A stretch of DNA of 64,000 nucleotides from Baekduia soli (GTDB lineage: Bacteria > Actinomycetota > Thermoleophilia > Solirubrobacterales > Solirubrobacteraceae). The stretch lies in NCBI RefSeq assembly GCF_007970665.1, contig NZ_CP042430.1, positions 1,116,001 through 1,180,000 of the forward strand, read 5' to 3'. The notes below the pieces were generated by a model. That model was given only the letters and a program-made list of their open reading frames with translations. It searched no databases and was not told where the DNA came from. The number at the start of each line of letters is the position of its first letter. The stretch's first letter is position 1. The translations under genes and the position numbers were made by a program. This document shows, piece after piece, positions 1-6,770 of the stretch.

Positions 1-96
1 AATCTGGGGCTCGCCGAAGACGCGAGCGAACGCGAACGCGAGCAGGCCGGCGCAGGCGCCGATGATCATGCCCCTGATCAGGAGCGACCGTGTCAT
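1..96 (-). CDS. cbtA: Cobalt transporter subunit CbtA, N-terminal part (runs off the window)
   Basis: The 32 visible residues begin MTRSLLIRGMIIGACAG and include LLAFAFARVFGEP. This is the characteristic start of CbtA: a first membrane helix followed by the conserved FARVFGEP segment. CbtA is the multi-spanning membrane subunit of the CbtAB system, predicted to import cobalt in B12-synthesising bacteria. The ATG at 96 lies 9 nt after the cbtB stop, so the two genes are co-transcribed and share the cobalamin riboswitch upstream of cbtB. The rest of the gene lies beyond position 1, so its integrity cannot be judged. Confidence 0.85.
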   Translation of the reverse strand, partial: MTRSLLIRGMIIGACAGLLAFAFARVFGEPQI

Positions 97-105
97 GACG
101 GGCCC

Positions 106-324
106 CTAGTGGCAGGGGAATCCGAGGAGGTGACGCGCGTCGTGCACGAACTCGTGCACGGAATGTCCACCGATGATCGACGTCGCGCCTTCCTCGGCAC
201 CGACGAAAAAGATCAGCAGCATCATCAGGACGCCCGCGAACAGCGCGTACGGCAGCAACTCGCGCGGGGAGACGATGGGAACCGCCGGAGTGCTGCCCCG
301 GCGATCGAGGGTGACATCGGACAT
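106..324 (-). CDS. cbtB: Cobalt transporter subunit CbtB
   Basis: This 72-residue protein has one membrane helix (about residues 25-42, YALFAGVLMMLLIFFVG) and ends in the histidine-rich tail HEFVHDARHLLGFPCH. That tail is diagnostic of CbtB and presumably binds Co(II). The frame stays open further upstream, but the ATG at 324 gives the normal family length of about 60-70 residues. The longer start would run into the riboswitch. It is followed directly by cbtA. The cobalamin riboswitch upstream implies that transporter expression is repressed when B12 is plentiful. Confidence 0.88.
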   Translation of the reverse strand: MSDVTLDRRGSTPAVPIVSPRELLPYALFAGVLMMLLIFFVGAEEGATSIIGGHSVHEFVHDARHLLGFPCH

Positions 325-371
325 GCGGTGCCTTCCTACGGGATTCTGCGTCCCGTCGTCGGTGATCGGCT

Positions 372-474
372 CGCGTGATATGTCCGAGTGTCTGGCTTCC
401 CGCTCCCGAGCTCGGAGCGGATCACAGTGGCGCGACCGCGCCGGTCTTTCACCGGCTTCCTCGCCCATCACACG
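372..474 (-). promoter_or_regulatory. Cobalamin (B12) riboswitch controlling cbtBA
   Basis: Read on the minus strand, the conserved core elements appear in order. GGTGAAAG (446-453) is followed by CGCCACTGTG (423-432) and the B12 box GGAAGCCAGACAC (388-400). The outer P1 helix can be drawn exactly: CGTGTGAT (467-474) pairs with ATCACGCG (372-379), 8 bp including one G-U. The element ends about 48 nt before the cbtB ATG, where a mechanism acting on translation or termination would work. This fits the known association of cbtAB with B12 riboswitches. Confidence 0.9.
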
Positions 475-481
475 CTGGCGC

Positions 482-509
482 ATCATAGCCATCGGACTCG
501 CGACCGCAA
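482..509 (-). promoter_or_regulatory. Probable housekeeping promoter of the cbtBA riboswitch transcript
   Basis: On the minus strand, TTGCGG (504-509) and TATGAT (482-487) are separated by 16 nt. A start site about 8 nt downstream of the -10 would fall at roughly 475, exactly where the riboswitch P1 helix begins. The agreement of the two independent signals supports the call. Confidence 0.6.
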
Positions 510-877
510 CCGCCGGGATCGGATCTTTGACAATGAGGAGCCCATCCCGATCGCCGCGCGAGAGGTTGACGCCTGCAGCGTCCAGGGCAAGTTCCCACGC
601 CTACCCGGTGGGGTGGGCGAAGACCGCCAGTGTCGCCTGCGATCGCGGCCGCGGTTATCGGGCGACGGCGGACAACTCGGCCGACGGAGTGGCAACCGAA
701 GGCCGCAACCGCGGCCACCGGGGTCTCGGACTGGGCGGGTGAGATGTCGCCCGCGTCGAGTGTCGGGCGGGCACGGGGTCGCCCAAATGCCGTCTGCCTC
801 CACCACTTCCGCGGAAGTTCTCCTGGCCGAGGCATTACGCGGATTGGGAGCGCGTCCGGCAACTCGGAGGCTTCATC
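510..877. other. Intergenic region without a recognisable gene
   Basis: No frame here has a convincing start with a ribosome binding site or a recognisable protein family. It separates the chromosomal cbt operon from the accessory segment. The only clear signal is the perfect 14-bp palindrome at 805-818, listed separately. Confidence 0.5.
805..818. promoter_or_regulatory. Perfect 14-bp palindrome, candidate operator
   Basis: ACTTCCGCGGAAGT is a perfect palindrome about 60 bp upstream of the GTG start of the 69-residue ORF at 878. The position suits binding of a dimeric regulator. No cognate regulator is visible in the window, so this is inference. Confidence 0.35.
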
Positions 878-1087
878 GTGATCTCCGACACCGTCAATGA
901 CGGCCCGAAGTACCACCACCGCGGCTGCCGCGGAGTCACGCTCGCGGGGTTCACCGAGAAGGTTCTTTCGGCCCTGGCCGACAACCGTCGCCCGAACGGC
1001 CGCTACTTCTGGGTCGCGAGCGAGCACGTTGCGAAGACCGGCGGTGCTCGCGCCTGCGAACTTGAGGACGACCCGCTGTATCGCTAG
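878..1087 (+). CDS. Small protein of unknown function, 69 aa
   Basis: The GTG start has a good ribosome binding site (CGGAGG, 865-870) 7 nt upstream. Codons have the strong G/C third-position bias of real genes in this genome. The product is soluble, with aromatic and basic residues (MISDTVNDGPKYHHRG at the start, RYFWVASEHVAKTGG in the middle, ELEDDPLYR at the end). I do not recognise the family. It is the only plus-strand gene in the accessory segment and converges on the minus-strand genes at 1107-4647. The palindrome at 805-818 may regulate it. Confidence 0.5.
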   Translation: MISDTVNDGPKYHHRGCRGVTLAGFTEKVLSALADNRRPNGRYFWVASEHVAKTGGARACELEDDPLYR

Positions 1088-1106
1088 ACGGCCGGCGCTC
1101 CGTGCG

Positions 1107-1274
1107 TCACGAAGTTGTGTCGGGGACGTCCTGATCGACCTCGATGAACAGGTCGAGCAGCATGACCCGGGTCTCCTCGAGCGCAGCGCTCCACGCGGCG
1201 CGCAGCAACGCGTTGGCGAGATCGCGCTGCTCGCCGGAACTCAGGACTTCGAGGTCAATCAGCAGGCGTCGCAC
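1107..1274 (-). CDS. Small protein of unknown function, 55 aa
   Basis: GTG start with a strong GGGAGG site 5 nt upstream. The 55-residue product begins MRRLLIDLEVLSSGEQ and ends EVDQDVPDTTS. It is predicted to be mainly helical (LANALLRAAWSAALEETR). It lies about 45 nt downstream of the broken sigma-factor gene and probably shared its transcript. The leader sequence GGAGGCTCC-GTG is also found before the small ORF at 4465, suggesting a common translation signal or a duplicated leader within this element. No family is recognised. Confidence 0.5.
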   Translation of the reverse strand: MRRLLIDLEVLSSGEQRDLANALLRAAWSAALEETRVMLLDLFIEVDQDVPDTTS

Positions 1275-1319
1275 GGAGCCTCCCGTCGATGTGCGCGATC
1301 GCGTCGGTCATCTCAGACC

Positions 1320-1911
1320 TCAAGAGGTTCCCCTGGTGCTATTGGCCCCCTGGATGCCGTCCTCGCTCGCGGTCTGACCACTGGTCGGCCGTAGCTGCCG
1401 CAGACGCTCGAGTCGGACGTGCGCGCGGGCCTTGCCGATCGTCTTGTCGATGTTCGTGTAGGTGCGATCCCCCGGTGAGCTGCGCGATCTCCTTGTACGT
1501 GTACCCAGCGACCTTGAGGGTGAGATCTCGCCGCTGGCGCTCAGGCAGCGCCGCAAGCGCACGCAGCGCTTCGCGTGCCTCGCAGGCTCTGTCGAGTGCT
1601 TCGGCATCGCCAACGAGGGCGTGCGACGCGGTGGCCTCGGCGTAGTCGAGGTTCGTCGTGCGGCGTTCGAGCGCGGAGAGTCGGTAGCTCTCGTTGATCG
1701 CGACACGGCGCAACCACGCGAAGATGCGGTGGCGTTCGGGCTGGTTGCGCAGCAGCATCATCCACGCCATCTGACAGGCGTCCTCGATCAGCTCCGGGGA
1801 TGCGCGAACGACGCGCGCGACGGAGCGCTGCAGACTGCGGTGATGTCGACGGTAGAGCGAGTCCTCGTCGCCTCGGCGGGTCGGCTGTTCGTTGTGGGTC
1901 GAGGGCTGCAT
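1320..1911 (-). pseudogene. Sigma-70-like (ECF-type) factor, frameshifted
   Basis: From the ATG at 1911 the frame shows a region-2-like segment (DEDSLYRRHHRSLQRSVAR ... LIEDACQMAWMMLLR) and a region-4 helix-turn-helix (LPERQRRDLTLKVAGYTYKEIAQLTG). It then breaks at a run of five C (1469-1473 on the plus strand). Removing one base restores the continuation TYTNIDKTIGKARAHVRLERLRQLR and a stop at 1320, giving about 196 residues. The protein resembles small sigma factors found in actinobacterial mobile elements. The break may be genuine decay or a homopolymer error. The gene is directly downstream of the ArdC-like remnant, in the same frame. Confidence 0.6.
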
Positions 1912-2923
1912 GACCCCGCCCGGGTGAGCGGGGCCCGGTGCCGGCCGCGAAGCGGCGACCGTCAGGTCATATCTGGCACCGGCCCGGCTCGCCCGGTCAT
2001 CGCGGGCCAGCAGTCCTTGGCCCACGCGCGTCAGTCCGCGGTGGACCCGGCGGTCGGGCCGCGCCGCGATGGCGTCCTCGATGCGACGTGCGACAGTGTC
2101 GACCATGTCGGCATAGGCGCGGATCGCGTCCAGCGCACCGTCTTCGCCCCAACCGGCGACGTAGGCGATCGACTCGCCTCCCATGTCGAGGGCCGCTGAC
2201 GAGCAGGCAATGTAGGTGACGCAGTCGACGAGGACTTCGGCCTGCTCGCGGCGGTAGTCGGCGTATCCGATGCCGAGGGCGTGCGCGATATCGTGGACCA
2301 GGGTGCGGACCTGGGCGTTGGCCGGTCCGGCGGCGACAACGATGACCTTGTGCTTGGGGTCGCACCATCCGCCGGGCCCGTCGGTGGGCAGGTCGCGGAT
2401 CTCGGCGCGGTAGCCGAGCTCGCCGGCGAGCGCGATCAGCGGGCCCACCAGGTGCGTGTGAGTGTCGCCGGCGATCGGTTCTGATGGTGGTTCAAGCGGG
2501 ATAGGCTCCGTCCCGGGGAGCGGATCGGTCATGCTGACGTCGAAGACCGGAACGGTTCGGAAGAACACCTTCTTCTCGCCGGTCTCCTCACCGCTGCTGT
2601 CGCGCTGCTTGATGGCGCCGGGAACGAGGATCGTGATTGCCTTCTGGTCCTTGCGGACGCAGCGGTTGAGGGTGAGGAAGGCGCCGAACCCGGCGACGTT
2701 AGGTCGGGGTGATGCCGCGGCTCCAGCAGTCGATCGCGATCAGCAGCTGATTGTTGATGCTGTATCGGGAGAGGCCGTTCTTGGAGCGCACGCGGATCCA
2801 GCGCTGCCAGCCGTCGCTGGTCAGCAGGGCGCGGGCGGCGTCTTCGAGGCGGTCGCGGTCGGCTTGCCGGCGTGCTTCGCGTTGGACCGGGCTCAGCGGG
2901 GTTCGGGCGGTGCGACCAAGCAT
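1912..2923 (-). pseudogene. ArdC-like antirestriction/ssDNA-binding protein, frameshifted
   Basis: The ATG at 2923 has a good AAGGAG site. The first about 75 residues resemble the ArdC N-terminal domain (RSKNGLSRYSINNQLLIAID). The frame stops at TAA (2699-2701). One extra base there explains the break, since the next frame continues VAGFGAFLTLNRCVRKDQKA. Further on is an ImmA/ArdC-type zinc-peptidase segment, LVHDIAHALGIGYADYRREQAE, in which the expected HExxH reads HDIAH. The restored frame has no stop before the sigma ORF start at 1911, so the 3' end is uncertain. ArdC proteins protect incoming DNA during conjugation, which fits an integrative element. The second frameshift in neighbouring genes argues for decay. 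Confidence 0.55.
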
Positions 2924-3044
2924 GGTCGTCTCCTTGCTTGTGGTGGTCCGCGCCGGGTGCGCGGGCCGGTGCGCCGCCATCCGCACGCCTGTCAGGGCGT
3001 GCCACCCTCGGGGGCGGCTTGGCCCGCGCTCCCGCGCTGGACGG

Positions 3045-3871
3045 CTATTCGACGTCAACGTCGGCGGACTCGGACAAGCGCGAGGCGGCCAGCGCCTGCT
3101 CGTAGTCGTCGTGTGCGCGCTTGACCGCGCGCTCGAGCTGCGTCAGCACCGTGGGGACGTGGGGGCCGGCGAGCTTGCCACCCCTTGGCGGCGTGGTCCT
3201 TGTGCGAGGGCCAGCGGCTGGCGGGGGTGCGCTGGCTTCCGGCGACGACGAGTCGGCTGGCGTGCTGCTCGGCGGCGATGACGACCAGCGCGCGGCCGTA
3301 GAGCTCGCTGGCGGTCTTGGCGGCGTCGATGAACTTCCACATCCAGGCGATCGCGGCCTGGGGATCGCGGTGGTCGCCGTAGTCGTAGCGCAGGCGTCCT
3401 CGAGTGCCGTCCTTGCGCGTCTTGGTGACGTCGGCGCGGAGGTCCTCGACGACGAGGCGCACGCCGGCCGCGGCGATGTGGGCGACGCGCTCGCCGGTCT
3501 GGGTGTATGGGGAGCTGGCGTGGTCGGCGCCGAGCAGCGCGTAGACAAAGAACTGCGCGACGGTCAGGTCGGCGGGGTCGACCAAGGCCAGGTTGTTGAT
3601 CAGGGCGTGGCCGAGGTCGGTGTTGGCGCCGTGGGCCTGGTCGGTGAGCTCGGGCAGCTGGGCGTCGCGGTCGCGCTTGGCCGTCGTCACGGGGTCGGCC
3701 GGCGTCGTGGACGCCGTCACGGCTTTGCGCTCGGCGGCCCGGTCGCTGAGCTTCTGCGCCAGCTCGGTGTGGGTGCGCTTGTTGGCGGCCTTGATCAGCT
3801 CGCGGTACTTCGGCTTCAGGGCGACGCGCGCAATGCCGACAACGTCTGATGAGGGCTTCGTCGTGACTCAT
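3045..3871 (-). pseudogene. ParB-like element protein (C-terminal type), frameshifted twice
   Basis: The coherent protein is spread over three frames. The start (ATG 3871) gives MSHDEALIRR. After an indel near 3835 the frame reads VVGIARVALKPKYRELIKAA and continues through LTVAQFFVYALLGADHASS and AIAWMWKFIDAAKTASELY. At CCCC 3181-3184 another single-base shift leads to GGKLAGPHVPTVLTQLERAV and a stop at 3045. The restored length is about 275 residues. It resembles the C-terminal portion of ParB-type proteins encoded on actinobacterial integrative elements, but no ParB N-terminal nuclease domain is visible. The assignment is tentative. The coding signal across three frames is strong. Confidence 0.4.
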
Positions 3872-3926
3872 CCGCGGAGCGACCCGACCCGACGTCCGCG
3901 GGTCGGCACGACAAGCGTCCGCCCTC

Positions 3927-4154
3927 TCAAGCCCGGCCAGGGACTTGACTCCCGGCCAGCTGCCGAAAGGAGCCCCCGCATGAGCGAAACTCGCGCTCCT
4001 CGTCGCCGATCACCGGGTAGCGCACGCCGTCGACGCGGACCTCGTCGGGGTTCATCGGCTGCGGCCGGGTCGCGGGCTTGACGCCGGGCGTCGGCGGGAT
4101 CGCGTGGTCACGGGCGATCGCGCGCTGCCTGGCCTCCCAGGCGTCGTCCGTCAT
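3927..4154 (-). CDS. Small hypothetical protein, 75 aa
   Basis: The ATG at 4154 overlaps the stop of the upstream 76-residue ORF by four bases (ATGA), indicating translational coupling. The protein is soluble and charged, starting MTDDAWEARQRAIARDH with a proline-rich middle (PPTPGVKPATRPQP). The last 20 residues have poorer codon usage, so the original C-terminus may have been altered by a frameshift. No family is recognised. It belongs to the small-ORF operon of the accessory element (4647 to 3045). Confidence 0.45.
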   Translation of the reverse strand: MTDDAWEARQRAIARDHAIPPTPGVKPATRPQPMNPDEVRVDGVRYPVIGDEEREFRSCGGSFRQLAGSQVPGRA

Positions 4155-4381
4155 CGCGCCTGACCCTCAAGGTCTGCGCGGTGCCGAGCGATGTGCTCGG
4201 CGGCGACGGCCACCGACCGCTCCGCGTTCCGAAGGACCTCGACGTGCCGCTCGATGAGCAGATCACGGGCCCCGGGGTAGAGGGCGAGCAGCTCGGAAAG
4301 GGAGGTGGGCCGCTCGCGGACCGCATTGCCCCACCCGTCGTCCTCATACCAGTGCACCGTCCAAGCCCTGGCGAGCGTCAT
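4151..4381 (-). CDS. Small hypothetical protein, 76 aa
   Basis: ATG at 4381. The protein has an N-terminal aromatic segment (MTLARAWTVHWYEDDGWGN) followed by a predicted helix rich in E/R/A (LLIERHVEVLRNAERSVAVA). It lies in a run of four small minus-strand ORFs with overlapping or nearly touching ends. It is probably an accessory gene of the integrative element; no family is recognised. Confidence 0.5.
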   Translation of the reverse strand: MTLARAWTVHWYEDDGWGNAVRERPTSLSELLALYPGARDLLIERHVEVLRNAERSVAVAAEHIARHRADLEGQAR

Positions 4382-4393
4382 CCTGGCCCACCA

Positions 4394-4465
4394 TTAGCGG
4401 CCAGGTGCCAGGGCGACTTCCACGCCGCGCACCGGAACGTTGTCAACATGAGGTGCGGCGCTCAC
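4394..4465 (-). CDS. Possible micro-ORF, 23 aa
   Basis: The GTG at 4465 overlaps the stop of the 61-residue ORF (GTGA) and is preceded by GGAGGCTCC. The predicted peptide is MSAAPHVDNVPVRGVEVALA plus PGR, ending 12 nt before the next ATG. Its position and ribosome binding site suggest it may be translated, at least as a coupling peptide. Length alone gives little support. Confidence 0.25.
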   Translation of the reverse strand: MSAAPHVDNVPVRGVEVALAPGR

Positions 4466-4647
4466 GGAGCCTCCAGCGGGTTGTCCTGGGTGCTGGCCGC
4501 GGTCAGGTACAGCGCCTGGCTGTCGCTGAACTGCTCGGCGCGGAACGCGTCGAACAGGCCGCGGGCCGCGCGGGCGGCATGCGGCGCGAGCGCGACGAGC
4601 TGGTCGATGCTGGCCACGAGCGCGGGCAGCGGGTCGTCGGGTTTCAT
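4462..4647 (-). CDS. Small hypothetical protein, 61 aa
   Basis: The ATG at 4647 follows a strong GGGAGGAG site. The 61-residue protein is predicted to be helical (MKPDDPLPALVASIDQLVAL; LFDAFRAEQFSDSQALY). It is the first gene of the minus-strand operon of small ORFs next to the attachment site. The region just upstream (4648-4820) has no other gene and probably holds the operon promoter. No family is recognised. Confidence 0.5.
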   Translation of the reverse strand: MKPDDPLPALVASIDQLVALAPHAARAARGLFDAFRAEQFSDSQALYLTAASTQDNPLEAP

Positions 4648-4820
4648 CTCCACTCCTCCCTGTTGGTGACGTTGTGTCATTCGTTGTGTCAAACGTGGCC
4701 CAACGGGCCCCCACGGGCCCGAACCGCGCGAGATCAGCAGGGGACTTTGGAGGTGCCGTTGACGCCGTTCTGACGTGCTCTGAGGGCCCAACCCGGGCAC
4801 TCCCAGAGGTTTAGACACGA

Positions 4821-4865
4821 CGCCTTACAAGCGAGGGGTCCCCGGTTCAAGTCCGGGACCGCCCA
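4821..4865 (+). repeat. 3' fragment of tRNA-Val(UAC), attachment-site scar
   Basis: The sequence reads from the anticodon loop CTTACAA (anticodon UAC), through the 3' anticodon strand and the T-arm CCCGG-TTCAAGT-CCGGG, to the acceptor strand ACCGCCC plus discriminator A. The 5' half is missing: the preceding bases do not form the D-arm or acceptor strand, and only three anticodon-stem pairs survive. A fragment from anticodon loop to 3' end is what integration into a tRNA gene leaves at the distal end of an element. The intact tRNA-Val should lie at the other end, outside the window. Confidence 0.7.
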
Positions 4866-4914
4866 TGCGCGTCTGGTGATGGCGTCCGTGCCGTGACCGG
4901 GGACGTCGTCCGGA

Positions 4915-4937
4915 CGGTTCAAGTCCGGGACCGCCCA
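4915..4937 (+). repeat. Second 23-bp copy of the tRNA-Val 3' end
   Basis: This repeats exactly the last 23 bp of the fragment at 4843-4865 (T-loop and 3' acceptor strand, GGTTCAAGTCCGGGACCGCC plus CA), 72 bp further right. No tRNA body precedes it. Two nested copies suggest two successive integrations, or an excision that left a secondary attachment site. Confidence 0.65.
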
Positions 4938-4940
4938 CTT

Positions 4941-4962
4941 CGCGCCTGCCGGGTGAGGCGCG
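4941..4962 (-). terminator. Possible terminator hairpin after the DUF7064-like gene
   Basis: CGCGCCT (4941-4947) and AGGCGCG (4956-4962) form a 7-bp GC stem with an 8-nt loop, 5 nt past the stop of the minus-strand gene ending at 4968. There is no clear U-tract. Confidence 0.4.
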
Positions 4963-4967
4963 GGCCC

Positions 4968-6002
4968 TCAGGTGGGGTAGCCGACCGGCACACCGTCCTG
5001 CACGCGCTCGATGTACTCGATCATCCCGTAGCCGACGCGGTCGCCCCAGGTCCACTCGCTGAAGCCCTCGGCCACGCGCGAGACGAGGGTCTCATCGCCC
5101 GCCTTGCGGCGGTTGCGCAGCGGCGCCATGCGCAGCACACGCCCGTGGACGAGCTCGCGGCGCCTGGCCGTCGAGAAGCCGACCGTGACGCTGACGGGCT
5201 CCTGATCGTCGGACCACTCGGTCGTGACGTCGAGGTCGGTGACCTCCTCGTACTCGCCGTCGACGAGCACGACGCCCAGCCGCTTGGTGCGCCCGCTCTC
5301 GAGGTTGTTGCGCAGGAGCATCAGCCCGCGGTCGGCGCCGAAGTTCACCATGAACAGCCGGTAGAACCAGATCTCCTGCCAGAACCGCGGGCCCCAGGAG
5401 TGGTCGCGCCAGCCGAAGCCGTCGATGGGGATGCGCTCGTCGCCGACGACCATCTCGCCCACCGAGCGCACGTGCTGGTTGAAGTGCCCGCGCGAGAAGT
5501 CGTAGCCGTAGAGCATGTGGTCGGCGTACTCGCGCGACGTGGGCTCGCCGCCGTGGGCAGGCGAGACGGCGGTGGCCTCGAGGCGCATCGAGCCCTGGAC
5601 CCGCGGGGCCGACGCGAACAGGGCCTTGGCGTCGCGCAGGAGCTCGGGATCCTCGAGCACGAGCAGTTCGCCCTCGTAGACCATCTCGATCCGCTGGAAC
5701 GGTTCGAGGCAGCGGTAGCGCAGCCCACCGGCGTCGAAGGCGTCGTTGTGGGAGATCTTGGGCCGCTTGAACTGGCAGGCCAGGCGGCCATCGGGCAGGT
5801 AGGCGACGAGCGAGAGCTCCGCGTGGCCCTCGTTGACGCGGTTGCCCAGGCGCATCCACACGCCGGCCTTGAGCTTCGGGTCCCACCCGCTGCAGTAGAC
5901 GCTCTCGTTGAAGTTCACGAGGTCGTCGGGCGTGTGCATCGACTCGTCCTCGGGCGTGAGGACGAAGCCCTCGGGAAGGTGGACGTTGGGGGCGGCGGAC
6001 AT
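4968..6002 (-). CDS. DUF7064/DUF7065-like (AttH/CrtC-type) protein, 344 aa
   Basis: The ATG at 6002 (MSAAPNVHLPEGFVLTPEDE) is chosen over an in-frame ATG 12 codons upstream because it matches the family start. The conserved signature IDGFGWRDHSWGPRFWQE is present. It is typical of lipocalin-like hydratase relatives that carry DUF7064 and have no proven substrate. Many aromatic and acidic residues and no signal peptide suggest a cytosolic protein. It is divergently placed from an SCP2-like/hydrolase/ligase operon. In related actinobacteria such proteins sit in steroid or polyketide-like catabolic clusters, so a role in hydrophobic-substrate catabolism is plausible but unproven. Confidence 0.6.
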   Translation of the reverse strand: MSAAPNVHLPEGFVLTPEDESMHTPDDLVNFNESVYCSGWDPKLKAGVWMRLGNRVNEGHAELSLVAYLPDGRLACQFKRPKISHNDAFDAGGLRYRCLEPFQRIEMVYEGELLVLEDPELLRDAKALFASAPRVQGSMRLEATAVSPAHGGEPTSREYADHMLYGYDFSRGHFNQHVRSVGEMVVGDERIPIDGFGWRDHSWGPRFWQEIWFYRLFMVNFGADRGLMLLRNNLESGRTKRLGVVLVDGEYEEVTDLDVTTEWSDDQEPVSVTVGFSTARRRELVHGRVLRMAPLRNRRKAGDETLVSRVAEGFSEWTWGDRVGYGMIEYIERVQDGVPVGYPT

Positions 6003-6089
6003 GACCCCCACCCCAGCAGCCGTCGCGCCGCCGGGCAAGTGGCAGATGCGCCAGTCGGGTTGGGTTACGGTGACCGCCGTGAACAGGCG

Positions 6090-6770
6090 GTGAGCGAGCG
6101 CTTCGAGGACTACCAGGTCGGCCGGCGGTCAATCTCCGACACGGAGGCCAGCCGGCTCCCGGACGACCCCGGGACCCTGGAGCTGAGCTGGCGCCTCGTG
6201 GCCGAGGGCGACCCGGCGACGGTGGAGACGATCGTCACCCGCTGCCGGCGCCATCGCACCGAGCAGGCGGGCCACGTGCATCGCCATCGCCTCGTGCGCG
6301 ACCGCGACGGCACCGTGGTCCAGGAGGCGACGAGCACCGCGCTGGTGCCCGCGCGCGGGCTCGCGCCCGACCCCGATCCCGCCGTCGCCCTCGACTTCTG
6401 CTCCGTGGGCTGGGGGCGCCTCCTCGTCCCGGCGCTGGACGCGCATCCCGCCTTCGCCGAGGCCACGCGCACCTTCGACGGCGCGCTCGGGCTGCGCGCC
6501 GGCAGCGAGGAGGTGCAGCTGCGCGTGTACCGCGGCCGCGTGCTCGAGGCCGCGCGCTCGACGCCGCTGGGCGCGACGTTCACCCTCGCCGCGAGCGAGC
6601 TCGAGTGGACGGAGCTGGCGCTCGCCGCGCGCAACGAGTTCATGGCGCGCGCGACCCTGGGCCGCTTCTCGGTGTCGGGCAACGCCCACGAGTACCTGCG
6701 GCTCACGAAGGCCCTCGTCGCGATCGTCGACGCGACACGCGCCCTCGCCGCACCCGGGGGCGTCGCATGA
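6090..6770 (+). CDS. SCP2-like protein with a MaoC-like N-terminal motif, 226 aa
   Basis: The GTG at 6090 gives MSERFEDYQVGRRSISDTEA, which resembles the first strand of MaoC-type hot-dog dehydratases. The C-terminal about 110 residues (EVQLRVYRGRVLEAARSTPL ... RATLGRFSVSGNAHEYLRLT) resemble SCP2 sterol-carrier domains that bind acyl chains or CoA esters. No hot-dog catalytic Asp/His motif is obvious. The frame remains open far upstream, but that part has no coding logic. It is the first gene of a tightly coupled operon: its stop overlaps the next ATG (ATGA). A lipid-binding or CoA-ester handling role is inferred. Confidence 0.5.
   Translation: MSERFEDYQVGRRSISDTEASRLPDDPGTLELSWRLVAEGDPATVETIVTRCRRHRTEQAGHVHRHRLVRDRDGTVVQEATSTALVPARGLAPDPDPAVALDFCSVGWGRLLVPALDAHPAFAEATRTFDGALGLRAGSEEVQLRVYRGRVLEAARSTPLGATFTLAASELEWTELALAARNEFMARATLGRFSVSGNAHEYLRLTKALVAIVDATRALAAPGGVA

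Larger units (their letters stand above)
805..4937. mobile_element. Decayed integrative element, right end at a tRNA-Val fragment
   Basis: This block carries typical integrative/conjugative element passengers (ArdC-like, ParB-like, small phage-like ORFs, an extra sigma factor). Codon usage is weaker than in the surrounding genes and there are at least four frameshifts. It ends at a 3' tRNA-Val fragment, the usual attachment site of tyrosine-recombinase elements. No integrase or relaxase gene is visible, so the element is probably immobile. The left boundary is uncertain; I place it between the cbt promoter and 878. Confidence 0.45.

Noticed and set aside
3980-4079. A plus-strand ORF starting MSETRAPRRRSPGSA behind an AAAGGAG-like sequence
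   Set aside because: It is short, arginine-rich and antisense to coupled minus-strand ORFs, with no family similarity.
4866-4915. A second full tRNA between the two Val 3' end copies
   Set aside because: No D-arm, anticodon arm or 5' acceptor strand can be drawn before the second copy.
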